This document shows positions 25,106 through 33,060 of a stretch of DNA of 50,189 bases, one piece after another. Under the pieces are notes generated by a model that saw nothing but the letters and a program-made list of their open reading frames with translations, made no database searches and was not told the origin of the DNA. Every line of letters begins with the position of its first letter. The stretch's first letter is position 1. Source of the DNA: CAZAJS01 sp964485635 (GTDB lineage: Bacteria; Pseudomonadota; Gammaproteobacteria; Francisellales; Francisellaceae); contig CAZAJS010000001.1 of NCBI GenBank assembly GCA_964485635.1, forward strand, positions 1 through 50,189, in the 5' to 3' direction. Made by a program: the position numbers and the translations under genes.

Positions 25106-25645
25106 ATGGCAAGGCTAAAGACTTTTTATAAAGAAAAAGCTGCTCCTCAGGTTAAGCAAGCGCTTAATATTGACAATGTGATGGCTGTGCCAAGCATTGA
25201 AAAAATTACGCTGAACATGGGCCTAGGAGAAGCAGCAAAAGATAAAAAGGTGTTGCAGGCAGCAGTCACCGATTTAGAAAAAATTGCAGGTCAAAAACCT
25301 GTTGTTACAGTAGCGAAAAAGTCAGTTGCAGGCTTTAAAATTCGTGAAGGTTGGCCCATTGGCGCCAAAGTAACGTTACGTGGCACACGTATGTATGAAT
25401 TTTTGGATCGTTTGATTACCGTGGCAATTCCTCGTATTCGTGATTTCCGAGGGTTTAGTCCAAAATCATTTGATGGACATGGCAATTATAGTATGGGAAT
25501 TCGCGAGCATATTGCGTTTCCAGAAATTGACTATGACAAAATTGATGCAATGCGTGGTCTTGATATCACGATCACAACAAGCGCGAAAGATGATCAGGCG
25601 GCCGAAGCATTGTTACGTGCATTTGGCTTCCCATTGAAAGGGTAA
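25106..25645 (+). CDS. rplE: 50S ribosomal protein L5
   Basis: L5 (179 residues) binds 5S rRNA and contacts S13. Landmarks are IEKITLNMGLGEA, GQKPVVTVAKKSVAGFKIREG and the C-terminal GLDITITTSAKDDQAAEALLRAFGFP. In E. coli S8 represses the spc operon by binding near the start of this gene; I did not identify that structure here. Confidence 0.98.
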   Translation: MARLKTFYKEKAAPQVKQALNIDNVMAVPSIEKITLNMGLGEAAKDKKVLQAAVTDLEKIAGQKPVVTVAKKSVAGFKIREGWPIGAKVTLRGTRMYEFLDRLITVAIPRIRDFRGFSPKSFDGHGNYSMGIREHIAFPEIDYDKIDAMRGLDITITTSAKDDQAAEALLRAFGFPLKG

Positions 25646-25657
25646 AGGAGTTGCAAT

Positions 25658-25963
25658 ATGGCCAAAAAAGGCATGGTCGAAAGAGAGCATAAAAAACAAC
25701 GTTTAGTTGCTAAATACGCTCAAAAAAGAGCTGAGCTAAAAGCAATTATTCATGATGTTAATGCCAGTGAAGAAGAAAAGTGGAAAGCACAGATTGCATT
25801 GCAACAATTGCCAAAAGGCTCTTGTCCAACGCAATTGCAGCGTCGTTGCCGGATAACGGGTCGACCACATGGTGTTTACCGTAAATTTGGTCTAGCCCGA
25901 AATAAGCTGCGTCAGCATGCTATGCAGGGTGATGTTCCAGGTTTGACAAAAGCAAGCTGGTAA
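25658..25963 (+). CDS. rpsN: 30S ribosomal protein S14 (zinc-independent form)
   Basis: S14 (101 residues) is the long, zinc-free type: the region CPTQLQRRCRITGRPHGVYRKFGLARNKLR lacks the CxxC pairs of the short zinc form. It belongs in the 30S head. There is an AAAGGAG ribosome-binding site, 12 bases after rplE. Confidence 0.98.
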   Translation: MAKKGMVEREHKKQRLVAKYAQKRAELKAIIHDVNASEEEKWKAQIALQQLPKGSCPTQLQRRCRITGRPHGVYRKFGLARNKLRQHAMQGDVPGLTKASW

Positions 25964-25983
25964 GAATAAAGGAAAGAATAGTT

Positions 25984-26379
25984 ATGAGTATGCAAGACCC
26001 TATTTCAGATATGTTGACACGGATTCGTAACGGCTTTTCTGCAAATAAAGAAAGTGTTACATTGCCACTGTCTAAACAAAAGCGTGCCATTGCTGATGTG
26101 TTACAGCAGGAAGGGTATATTCGCGGCTATGAAGTGGCAGAAGCCGATAAAAAGGGACAATTGACCGTTCATTTGAAATATCATAATGGTCAACCTGTTT
26201 TAGAAATGATTAAGCGTGTAAGTCGTCCAAGTTTGCGTGTTTATCGTAGTGCAGACGATTTGCCACGCGTATATAATGGTCTCGGCGTGGCAGTGATTTC
26301 AACCTCACAAGGAATGATGTCTGACCGTCAAGCACGAAAAAATCACATTGGTGGCGAAGTAGTTTGCTACGTGGCATAA
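25984..26379 (+). CDS. rpsH: 30S ribosomal protein S8
   Basis: S8 (131 residues) binds helix 21 of 16S rRNA and is the translational repressor of the spc operon in E. coli. MQDPISDMLTRIRNG at the start and GLGVAVISTSQGMMSDRQARK near the C terminus are conserved. A second ATG two codons in is an alternative start. Confidence 0.98.
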   Translation: MSMQDPISDMLTRIRNGFSANKESVTLPLSKQKRAIADVLQQEGYIRGYEVAEADKKGQLTVHLKYHNGQPVLEMIKRVSRPSLRVYRSADDLPRVYNGLGVAVISTSQGMMSDRQARKNHIGGEVVCYVA

Positions 26380-26395
26380 GCTTAGGAGAAGACGA

Positions 26396-26929
26396 ATGTC
26401 TAGAATTGGTAAAAAACCAGTCGAGTTGCCAGCTGGAGTAGAGTTGCAGTTTGAAGATAATGTGGTAACAGTTAAGAAAGGAAGTGATTCTCTTCAACAA
26501 GCGTTAAGCCGACTTGTAACTGTTGAGCAACAAGATAATGTTGTCACAGTTAAGCCTGTTAAAAATACCCAACAAGCCGTTGCACAATCGGGCACAGCGC
26601 GTGCATTGATCAGCAACATGGTAGTTGGTTTAACAAAAGGTTTTGAAAAACGTTTAAATTTAGTCGGTGTTGGTTATCGTGCTAAATTAGAAGGGCAATC
26701 TTTAAATTTAACCCTTGGTTTCTCACATCCAGTTAATCATCCATTACCAACGGGTGTATCAGCTGAATTGCCTTCACAAACTGAAATTGTGCTAAAAAGT
26801 GCAAATAAACAGTTATTAGGGCAAGTTGCCGCAGAAATCCGTGGCTATCGCCCGCCTGAGCCTTATAAAGGTAAAGGTGTGAAGTATGCTGATGAAACTA
26901 TTGTTCGTAAAGAAGCTAAGAAAAAATAA
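26396..26929 (+). CDS. rplF: 50S ribosomal protein L6
   Basis: L6 (177 residues) has two repeated alpha-beta domains near the GTPase centre. MSRIGKKPVELPAGVE, KRLNLVGVGYRAKLEG and RGYRPPEPYKGKGVKYADE are all standard. Length as in E. coli. Confidence 0.98.
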   Translation: MSRIGKKPVELPAGVELQFEDNVVTVKKGSDSLQQALSRLVTVEQQDNVVTVKPVKNTQQAVAQSGTARALISNMVVGLTKGFEKRLNLVGVGYRAKLEGQSLNLTLGFSHPVNHPLPTGVSAELPSQTEIVLKSANKQLLGQVAAEIRGYRPPEPYKGKGVKYADETIVRKEAKKK

Positions 26930-26942
26930 GTGAGTGCGCGAT

Positions 26943-27299
26943 ATGGATAAGAAAATGGCTCGTTTGCGTCGTGCAAGACGTACTCGGTTAAAATTAAGAG
27001 CATTAAACAAAGTCCGTTTGTGTGTGCATAAAACGCCACGGCATATTTATGCACAAGTGTTTTCTGGAGATGGATCAACTGTGTTAGCCTGTGCATCAAC
27101 TGTTGAAAATTCAATCAGCAAAGAATGCAATGCTAACGGTGGTAATGTAGAAGCGGCAAAAATTGTCGGACGCCATATAGCTCAACGTAGTATTGAAAAT
27201 GGTGTTAAATCAGCAGGTTTTGATCGTTCTGGTTTTCGTTATCATGGACGCGTTAAGGCATTAGCTGAATCAGCTAGAGAACATGGTTTACAAATTTAA
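26943..27299 (+). CDS. rplR: 50S ribosomal protein L18
   Basis: L18 (118 residues) binds 5S rRNA. The ATG giving MDKKMARLRRARRTRLKLR matches the family start; a GTG three codons upstream is less likely. TPRHIYAQVFSGDG and FDRSGFRYHGRVKALAESAREHGL are typical. Confidence 0.97.
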   Translation: MDKKMARLRRARRTRLKLRALNKVRLCVHKTPRHIYAQVFSGDGSTVLACASTVENSISKECNANGGNVEAAKIVGRHIAQRSIENGVKSAGFDRSGFRYHGRVKALAESAREHGLQI

Positions 27300-27316
27300 A
27301 AACAGGACAATAAATT

Positions 27317-27817
27317 ATGGCTAACGACATGCAAAGATCAGACGGATTAACAGAAAAGTTAGTTAGTGTGAAGCGTCATGCAAAGACGGTTAAAGGCGGC
27401 AGAATTATGAGCTTTGCAGCTTTAACAGTTGTTGGTGATGGCAAAGGAAAAGTTGGCAGTGGTCGTGGGAAAGCGCGCGAAGTGCCAGTAGCAATTCAAA
27501 AAGCAATGGAAGATGCTCGAAAAAATATGGTACAAGTTAGCCTAAACGGTGATACATTGTGGTATTCAAGAACAGCATCACACGGTGCATCAAAAGTATA
27601 TATGCAACCGGCCTCACCGGGTACTGGGATTATTGCTGGTGGTGCAATGCGTGCTGTATTTGAGGTCGTCGGTGTGCATAACGTTTTAGCTAAAACCTAT
27701 GGTTCGACAAACCCTGTCAATGTTGTGCGTGCAACTGTTAATGGCTTAGCTGGGATTCATTCACCAGAAGCATTTGCAGAAAAGCGTGGTTTGTCAGTCG
27801 AAGAGATTCAAGGGTAA
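27317..27817 (+). CDS. rpsE: 30S ribosomal protein S5
   Basis: S5 (166 residues) contributes to decoding fidelity and to the mRNA entry site. VSVKRHAKTVKGGRIMSFAAL includes the loop where spectinomycin-resistance changes fall, and it looks wild type. GKGKVGSGRGKAREVPVAIQKA is also present. Confidence 0.98.
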   Translation: MANDMQRSDGLTEKLVSVKRHAKTVKGGRIMSFAALTVVGDGKGKVGSGRGKAREVPVAIQKAMEDARKNMVQVSLNGDTLWYSRTASHGASKVYMQPASPGTGIIAGGAMRAVFEVVGVHNVLAKTYGSTNPVNVVRATVNGLAGIHSPEAFAEKRGLSVEEIQG

Positions 27818-27823
27818 TTCAAC

Positions 27824-28009
27824 ATGACTAATGCAAAAACATTTAAAGTGACATTAATGAAAAGCTTGATTAGTCGCAAGCAATCGCATATTGCTTGCGC
27901 AAAAGGGCTTGGTTTACGTAAAATTCGTCATACTGTTGAAGTGCTTGATACACCAGAAAACCGTGGTATGGCGAATAAAATTGCATACATGGTCCGCATA
28001 GAGGAGTGA
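27824..28009 (+). CDS. rpmD: 50S ribosomal protein L30
   Basis: L30 (61 residues) is a small 5S-proximal protein. FKVTLMKSLISRKQSHIACAKGLGLRKIRHTVEV, read in pieces, follows the family pattern, with the usual GLGLRK turn and the VRIEE C terminus. It lies 6 bases after rpsE and 6 before rplO. Confidence 0.95.
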   Translation: MTNAKTFKVTLMKSLISRKQSHIACAKGLGLRKIRHTVEVLDTPENRGMANKIAYMVRIEE

Positions 28010-28015
28010 TGGATA

Positions 28016-28450
28016 ATGAAATTAAATACCTTATCACCAATTGAAGGAACAAAGCATTCGCGTAAGCGCGTTGGTCGTGGAATTGGTAGTGGTCTTGGCA
28101 AAACATCGGCGCGAGGCCATAAAGGTCAGAAAGCGCGTTCAGGTGGTTACACAAAAGTCGGATTTGAAGGTGGTCAAATGCCTTTGCAAAGACGTCTGCC
28201 AAAGTTTGGTTTCACTTCACGAGTTGGGCGTAAGATTGCGCAAGTGAGAACACAAGAATTAAATAGTGTTCAGGCTGAAGTGATTGATCTAGCAGCGTTG
28301 AAACAAGCAGGACTTGTCCGAAAAGATATGACATCTGTGCGCATTATGGCTTCAGGTGAATTACAAAAGCCTGTGACAGTCAGTCGTTTTGTTTATTGTA
28401 CAAAAGGTGCAAAGCAAGCGATTGAACAAGCAGGCGGCAAAATAGAGTGA
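28016..28450 (+). CDS. rplO: 50S ribosomal protein L15
   Basis: L15 (144 residues) is a late-assembly protein. The glycine- and arginine-rich N-terminal half has KRVGRGIGSGLGKTSARGHKGQ and GFEGGQMPLQRRLPKFGF. It lies eight bases before secY, the universal order. Confidence 0.98.
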   Translation: MKLNTLSPIEGTKHSRKRVGRGIGSGLGKTSARGHKGQKARSGGYTKVGFEGGQMPLQRRLPKFGFTSRVGRKIAQVRTQELNSVQAEVIDLAALKQAGLVRKDMTSVRIMASGELQKPVTVSRFVYCTKGAKQAIEQAGGKIE

Positions 28451-28458
28451 TTTAAGCA

Positions 28459-29796
28459 ATGGCAAATAACACAGCAACACAAGGCGGTGGGATGAAAGAG
28501 TTACGTAATCGAGTGCTTTTTGTCTTACTCGGAATTATTGTTTTTCGTTTTGGCGTTTACGTCCCGATTCCGTATATTGATTCACATCAGCTACTAAACA
28601 TCATGAATCAAAAAACCCAAGATAATGGGTTGCTTAACATGTTTAACATGTTTTCTGGTGGAGCCTTGACGCGCTTAAGTGTATTTGCTTTAGGTGTGAT
28701 GCCCTATATTTCTGCTTCAATTATTTTCCAAATGCTAACGGCTGTTAGTCCAAAGCTAATGGAATTGAAAAAAGAAGGAGAATCAGGGCAAAAGAAAATC
28801 ACCCAGTATACACGGTATGCAACACTTGGATTAGCATTATTACAATCGCTAGGAATTGCTGTGTATGCAACCAATATGCCACAAGATATTGTAACAACCG
28901 CATCGATTGGGCTTTTTTATTTTACAACGATCCTATCTGTAACAACAGGTAGTATCTTTTTAATGTGGGTTGGTGAGCAAATTACTGAAAGAGGAATTGG
29001 CAACGGGATATCTTTGCTTATTTTCTCAGGAATTGTTGCTAAACTGCCTGGTGAAATTTATACAACATTAAAACAAGCGGGTGAGCCAGGTTCAGGGATT
29101 ACTTACTGGACAGTTTGGATCTTATTAATCTTGCTGCTAGCTGTGGTTGCTTTTGTTGTATTCATGGAGCGTGCGCAGCGGCGTATTACTGTTAACTATG
29201 CAAAACGTCAGCAAGGGCGGAAAATGTATGGGGCGCAAACAAGCCATTTGCCGTTAAAGCTTAATATGGCTGGCGTCATTCCTGCAATTTTTGCCTCATC
29301 AATTTTAATGGTGCCAGCTTTATTATCTGAATGGTTTGGTAGTAGTCAATATTTTGGTTGGCTTGGATACATTGGTGATGCATTGCGTCAAGGTAGTTTC
29401 TTATATACAATTGTATTTGCATCAACGATTATCTTCTTTTGTTTCTTTTACACATCATTAGTATTTAATCCAAAAGAAACAGCTGATAACTTAAAACGTT
29501 CAGGTGCTTATATTTCAGGAGTGCGTCCAGGTGAGCAAACTGCTAAATATATTGATGGTGTTATGAGTCGTTTGACATTAGTTGGGTCTTTATATATTAC
29601 AGCAATTTGTTTGTTGCCTATTTTTATCATGAATTATGTTAGTCAAAGTTTATCGTTTACATTTGGCGGGACATCGTTATTGATTGTTGTTGTCGTTATT
29701 ATGGATTTTATGGCCCAAGTGCAATCACACTTAATGTCAACACAATATGACTCAATGCTTAAAAAAGCAAACTTATCAAGTTATGGGCGTCGGTAA
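28459..29796 (+). CDS. secY: Preprotein translocase subunit SecY
   Basis: SecY (445 residues) is the channel of the Sec translocase, with ten membrane helices. The plug region FNMFSGGALTRLSVFALGVMP, split by a turn near residue 65, and the cytoplasmic-loop motifs ERAQRRITVNYAKRQQGRK and PAIFASSILMVP are present. SecY is in its usual position between rplO and rpmJ. Length is typical. Confidence 0.99.
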   Translation: MANNTATQGGGMKELRNRVLFVLLGIIVFRFGVYVPIPYIDSHQLLNIMNQKTQDNGLLNMFNMFSGGALTRLSVFALGVMPYISASIIFQMLTAVSPKLMELKKEGESGQKKITQYTRYATLGLALLQSLGIAVYATNMPQDIVTTASIGLFYFTTILSVTTGSIFLMWVGEQITERGIGNGISLLIFSGIVAKLPGEIYTTLKQAGEPGSGITYWTVWILLILLLAVVAFVVFMERAQRRITVNYAKRQQGRKMYGAQTSHLPLKLNMAGVIPAIFASSILMVPALLSEWFGSSQYFGWLGYIGDALRQGSFLYTIVFASTIIFFCFFYTSLVFNPKETADNLKRSGAYISGVRPGEQTAKYIDGVMSRLTLVGSLYITAICLLPIFIMNYVSQSLSFTFGGTSLLIVVVVIMDFMAQVQSHLMSTQYDSMLKKANLSSYGRR

Positions 29797-29828
29797 ATCG
29801 ATACCAAACAAATAAAGAGGATGAGAAA

Positions 29829-29942
29829 ATGAAAGTAAGAGCTTCAGTAAAAAAAATCTGCCGTAACTGTAAAATCATTAAACGTAATCGTGTTGTGCGT
29901 GTGATTTGTACAGACGGCCGTCATAAGCAACGTCAAGGTTAA
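29829..29942 (+). CDS. rpmJ: 50S ribosomal protein L36 (zinc-binding form)
   Basis: L36 is 37 residues, MKVRASVKKICRNCKIIKRN and onward, ending HKQRQG. Cys11, Cys14, Cys27 and His32 make the zinc ribbon, so this is the zinc-containing type. The gene has AAAGAGGATGAG upstream and ends just before the promoter of the alpha operon. Confidence 0.97.
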   Translation: MKVRASVKKICRNCKIIKRNRVVRVICTDGRHKQRQG

Positions 29943-29954
29943 GCTATTAAAGAC

Positions 29955-29983
29955 TTGATTTTGTTTTTAAAAATCGCTATATT
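29955..29983 (+). promoter_or_regulatory. Internal sigma70 promoter before rpsM (alpha operon promoter)
   Basis: TTGATT at 29955-29960 and TATATT at 29978-29983 are 17 bases apart, in the 95-base gap after rpmJ. The location equals that of the E. coli alpha-operon promoter. I did not see the S4-binding pseudoknot known from E. coli in the roughly 50-base leader that remains. Confidence 0.65.
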
Positions 29984-30037
29984 AAAGAACTTGAGTAGTT
30001 TTTGGAAAAAAATAGATGAAATTAGGAGTGTAGTTGA

Positions 30038-30394
30038 ATGGCGCGTATAGCGGGTGTAAATGTACCAGATCATAAGCATGCTTCGATTGCATTAACTGCA
30101 ATCTATGGCATTGGAAGAACAAAAGCCCTTGAAATTTGTCACACATGTGACATTGAGCCTAGCCAACGGTTTAAAGACTTAAGTAATGAAAAAATTGAGT
30201 CAGTGCGGAAGGCAGTGGCAAATTATGAAGTGGAAGGCGATTTGCGCCGTGAAGTGTCAATGAACATCAAGCGTCTGATGGATCTTGGTACTTACCGTGG
30301 TCGTCGTCATCGTCGTAATTTACCAGTTCGAGGGCAACACACTAAAAATAATGCGCGGACGCGTAAAGGCCCTAGAAAGCCAATTCGTGCATAA
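30038..30394 (+). CDS. rpsM: 30S ribosomal protein S13
   Basis: S13 (118 residues) forms bridges to L5 and contacts P-site tRNA. MARIAGVNVPDHKHASIALTAIYGIG follows the family with a helix-two-turn-helix, and the basic C-terminal tail with HTKNNARTRKGPRKPIRA is complete. It is the first gene after the internal promoter. Confidence 0.98.
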   Translation: MARIAGVNVPDHKHASIALTAIYGIGRTKALEICHTCDIEPSQRFKDLSNEKIESVRKAVANYEVEGDLRREVSMNIKRLMDLGTYRGRRHRRNLPVRGQHTKNNARTRKGPRKPIRA

Positions 30395-30440
30395 ATTTTG
30401 ATGTCAAATGGTTATAGTGAATAAATTTAGGGATTAAAGA

Positions 30441-30830
30441 ATGGCTAAATCGGTAAAGTCTTCAAAGAAAAAAATTAAACGAACCGTTGTTGATGCAGTT
30501 GCGCATGTACATGCTTCTTTTAATAATACGATTGTGACAATCACAGATCGTCAAGGAAATGCATTATCATGGGCAACTTCAGGTGGTAGTGGCTTTCGTG
30601 GCTCACGTAAAAGTACGCCATTTGCAGCCCAGGTTGCCGCAGAGCGAGCTGGTGAAGCAGCAACAGAGTATGGGGTTAAAAACTTAGATGTCTTAGTAAG
30701 AGGTCCAGGACCGGGTCGTGAGTCAGCGGTTAGATCTTTGAATGCTAAAGGCTTCAAAATTACGAGCATTGCGGATGTGACGCCGTTACCTCACAATGGG
30801 TGTCGCCCACCAAAGAAACGTCGTGTCTAA
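30441..30830 (+). CDS. rpsK: 30S ribosomal protein S11
   Basis: S11 (129 residues) lines the mRNA exit. HVHASFNNTIVTITDRQGN, VRGPGPGRESAVRSL and the C-terminal TPLPHNGCRPPKKRRV are all canonical. The 46-base gap to rpsM shows nothing notable. Confidence 0.98.
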   Translation: MAKSVKSSKKKIKRTVVDAVAHVHASFNNTIVTITDRQGNALSWATSGGSGFRGSRKSTPFAAQVAAERAGEAATEYGVKNLDVLVRGPGPGRESAVRSLNAKGFKITSIADVTPLPHNGCRPPKKRRV

Positions 30831-30859
30831 AGATTGTTGAAGGTTTAAGGTGAATTAAA

Positions 30860-31480
30860 ATGGCAAAGTATATAGGACCAAAATGTAAATTGGCGCGCCG
30901 TGAAGGGGTCGATTTAGAATTAAAAAGTGGCGCAAGAGCCCTTGAAGATAAGTGCAAGATTAACCAAGTTCCAGGAGAACATGGCACACGTCGTACGCGT
31001 TTATCTGATTATGGCTTGCAATTGCGTGAAAAACAAAAAGTACGTCGTATTTATGGTGTGCTTGAAAATCAGTTTCGCCGTTATTATCATGAGGCAGCGC
31101 GCCGGAAAGGGAACACAGGATCGTTATTGCTTGAATTATTAGAAGCAAGGCTAGATAATGTTGTTTACCGTATGGGGCTTGCGAGTACTCGTGCTGAAGC
31201 GCGCCAAATGGTTGGGCATAAGGCTTTCTTGGTCAATGGTCGCAATTGTAATATCCCATCCTATCATGTTCAAACTAATGATGTGATTTCAGTTCGGGAA
31301 CGTTGCAAAAAACAAATGCGTATCCAAAATGCGTTAGAACTTGCCAAGCAAAAAACATCAGTTCCATGGATTGAGTTTGATGAAACTAAGCTTGAAGGGA
31401 CAATGCAAAGTCAGCCGGATCGGGCTGAACTATCTGCTGAAATTAATGAGCAGTTGATTGTTGAGCTATATTCTAAATAA
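30860..31480 (+). CDS. rpsD: 30S ribosomal protein S4
   Basis: S4 (206 residues) starts 30S assembly and, in E. coli, represses the alpha operon. MAKYIGPKCKLARREG and the S4 RNA-binding fold (RLDNVVYRMGLASTRAEARQ, about 94-113) are present. It lacks the four-cysteine zinc knuckle of the C+ form. The start follows AAGGTGAAT. Confidence 0.98.
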   Translation: MAKYIGPKCKLARREGVDLELKSGARALEDKCKINQVPGEHGTRRTRLSDYGLQLREKQKVRRIYGVLENQFRRYYHEAARRKGNTGSLLLELLEARLDNVVYRMGLASTRAEARQMVGHKAFLVNGRNCNIPSYHVQTNDVISVRERCKKQMRIQNALELAKQKTSVPWIEFDETKLEGTMQSQPDRAELSAEINEQLIVELYSK

Positions 31481-31514
31481 TCGTACCACATGATGGTAAA
31501 TGGAGATTGCTTCG

Positions 31515-32495
31515 ATGCAACAAACACAGCAAGCAGAGCAACATAAACCTCAGATTTCAGCGGTTGATACGCTGAAAAAAGATCAGTATCAAGTTACATT
31601 AGCACCTGTTGAAAAAGGAATGGGTGTGGTGCTTGGGAATGCCTTACGTCGGATCATTTTATCATCTATGCCAGGGTCTGCAATTACGCATGCGACTGTT
31701 GAAGGTGCGATGCATGAATATAGTGTATTGTCAGGTGTCCAAGAAGATGTCGTTGAAATATTGCTTAATTTAAAGAGAATGGCTGTATCAATGGGATCTG
31801 ACTGTACAGAAGGTTATCTGACCTTAGACAAACAAGGTCCAGGTGTTGTTAAAGCTAAAGACTTTGTCCCGTCGAATTTCGTTGAAGTCGCGGATGATAA
31901 TTATGTTGTTGCGCACTTGAATGAAGGTGGGCACTTAAAAATGACACTTTATGTTGGACGTGGTCGAGGTTACCAGCAAGCATCAGTCACGCAAGATCAA
32001 CAGAATGATGTTGTCGGGAAAATGAGCATTGATGCAATTTACTCTCCAGTAAGAGAGTTGACCTTTCATGTCACTCCAATTGACAATGATTCAGAGCAAT
32101 TGCATTTAGTCATGCAAACTAATGGCACAGTCACACCAGAACAAATTATTGAAATTGGTATGACTTATTTTTATGAGCAAATTAGTGTTTTTGTTGATCT
32201 AAAAGCACCAGTTGGCTATCAAAATGATAATGGTGTTCCTGATATTGATCCGTTATTATTACGTCCTGTTGAAGATTTAGAATTAACAGTACGTTCAGCA
32301 AATTGCCTAAAAACACAAAATGTTCGTTATTTAGGTGATTTGGTTCAGTATACAGAAGCTGATTTATTGCAGTTTCCTAATTTAGGTAAAAAATCTTTAA
32401 ATGAGATTAAAGCTGTATTAGCAGAGCGTGGGTTATCTTTAGGTGTTAAGATTGATAACTGGCCTCCTGAACAATTTAAAAAAGTAAACGAATGA
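31515..32495 (+). CDS. rpoA: RNA polymerase alpha subunit, divergent dimerisation region
   Basis: The protein has 326 residues from the ATG with GGAG nine bases upstream; an ATG at 31500 is the alternative. Alpha dimerises to start polymerase assembly, and its C-terminal domain binds DNA and activators. The N-terminal core keeps LGNALRRIILSSMPG (about 40-54). The C-terminal domain keeps LELTVRSANCLK with the UP-element arginine. The segment at about 186-225 is unusual: the near-universal RTDLDKL is absent (NDSEQL in a shorter loop), and the dimerisation helix EEAIRRAATILAEQL of E. coli is EQIIEIGMTYFYEQI. As recalled, this matches one of the two Francisella alpha subunits, which form heterodimers, so a second rpoA elsewhere is predicted. 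Confidence 0.95.
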   Translation: MQQTQQAEQHKPQISAVDTLKKDQYQVTLAPVEKGMGVVLGNALRRIILSSMPGSAITHATVEGAMHEYSVLSGVQEDVVEILLNLKRMAVSMGSDCTEGYLTLDKQGPGVVKAKDFVPSNFVEVADDNYVVAHLNEGGHLKMTLYVGRGRGYQQASVTQDQQNDVVGKMSIDAIYSPVRELTFHVTPIDNDSEQLHLVMQTNGTVTPEQIIEIGMTYFYEQISVFVDLKAPVGYQNDNGVPDIDPLLLRPVEDLELTVRSANCLKTQNVRYLGDLVQYTEADLLQFPNLGKKSLNEIKAVLAERGLSLGVKIDNWPPEQFKKVNE

Positions 32496-32535
32496 TCGTT
32501 TCATCATAATTTTAACTAAAAAAAAGGAATGAACT

Positions 32536-32979
32536 ATGCGTCATCGTAAAACTGGTCGCCGTTTTGGCCGAACAAGTAGTCATCGCCAAGCGATGTTCCG
32601 TAATATGTCCGCCTCATTGATTAATCATGAGCTAATAAAAACAACATTGCCAAAAGCAAAAGAACTTCGGGGCATTATTGAACCGTTAATCACGTTAGCT
32701 AAACGTGAAGTTGTTTTGCGTGAGCAAAAAGATCAAATGAGCCAAGTAGATTTTGATGGTCAAGTTGTCGCATTACGTCGTCAAGCATTTAAAAAATTGC
32801 GCAATAAAATGGCTGTCAAAAAATTATTTGAAGAAATTGCTCCACGTTATGCTCAACGTCCAGGTGGTTATACACGCATTTTAAAATGCGGTTACCGTCA
32901 TGGTGATAAAGCACCAATGGGCTTTGTTGAGCTTGTTGATCGTCCGGTTGAAACAATGGATGCTGAAGAAATTGATTAA
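32536..32979 (+). CDS. rplQ: 50S ribosomal protein L17 with internal insertion
   Basis: L17 is 147 residues, against 127 in E. coli. The ends are canonical: MRHRKTGRRFGRTSSHRQAM, and GGYTRILKCGYRHGDKAPM near the C terminus. The extra length is an insertion of about 20 residues after LITLAKRE (about residues 58-80, charged and Q-rich). As I recall, Francisella L17 has a similar insertion, which makes it a useful lineage marker. It closes the ribosomal block. Confidence 0.97.
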   Translation: MRHRKTGRRFGRTSSHRQAMFRNMSASLINHELIKTTLPKAKELRGIIEPLITLAKREVVLREQKDQMSQVDFDGQVVALRRQAFKKLRNKMAVKKLFEEIAPRYAQRPGGYTRILKCGYRHGDKAPMGFVELVDRPVETMDAEEID

Positions 32980-33060
32980 ACCGTCGTTGTAATTTAACTT
33001 TTCTCTTTTTCTTTTTTTCTTTATACTATCGATACTACCATTTTAAGTATGTGATTTTAT

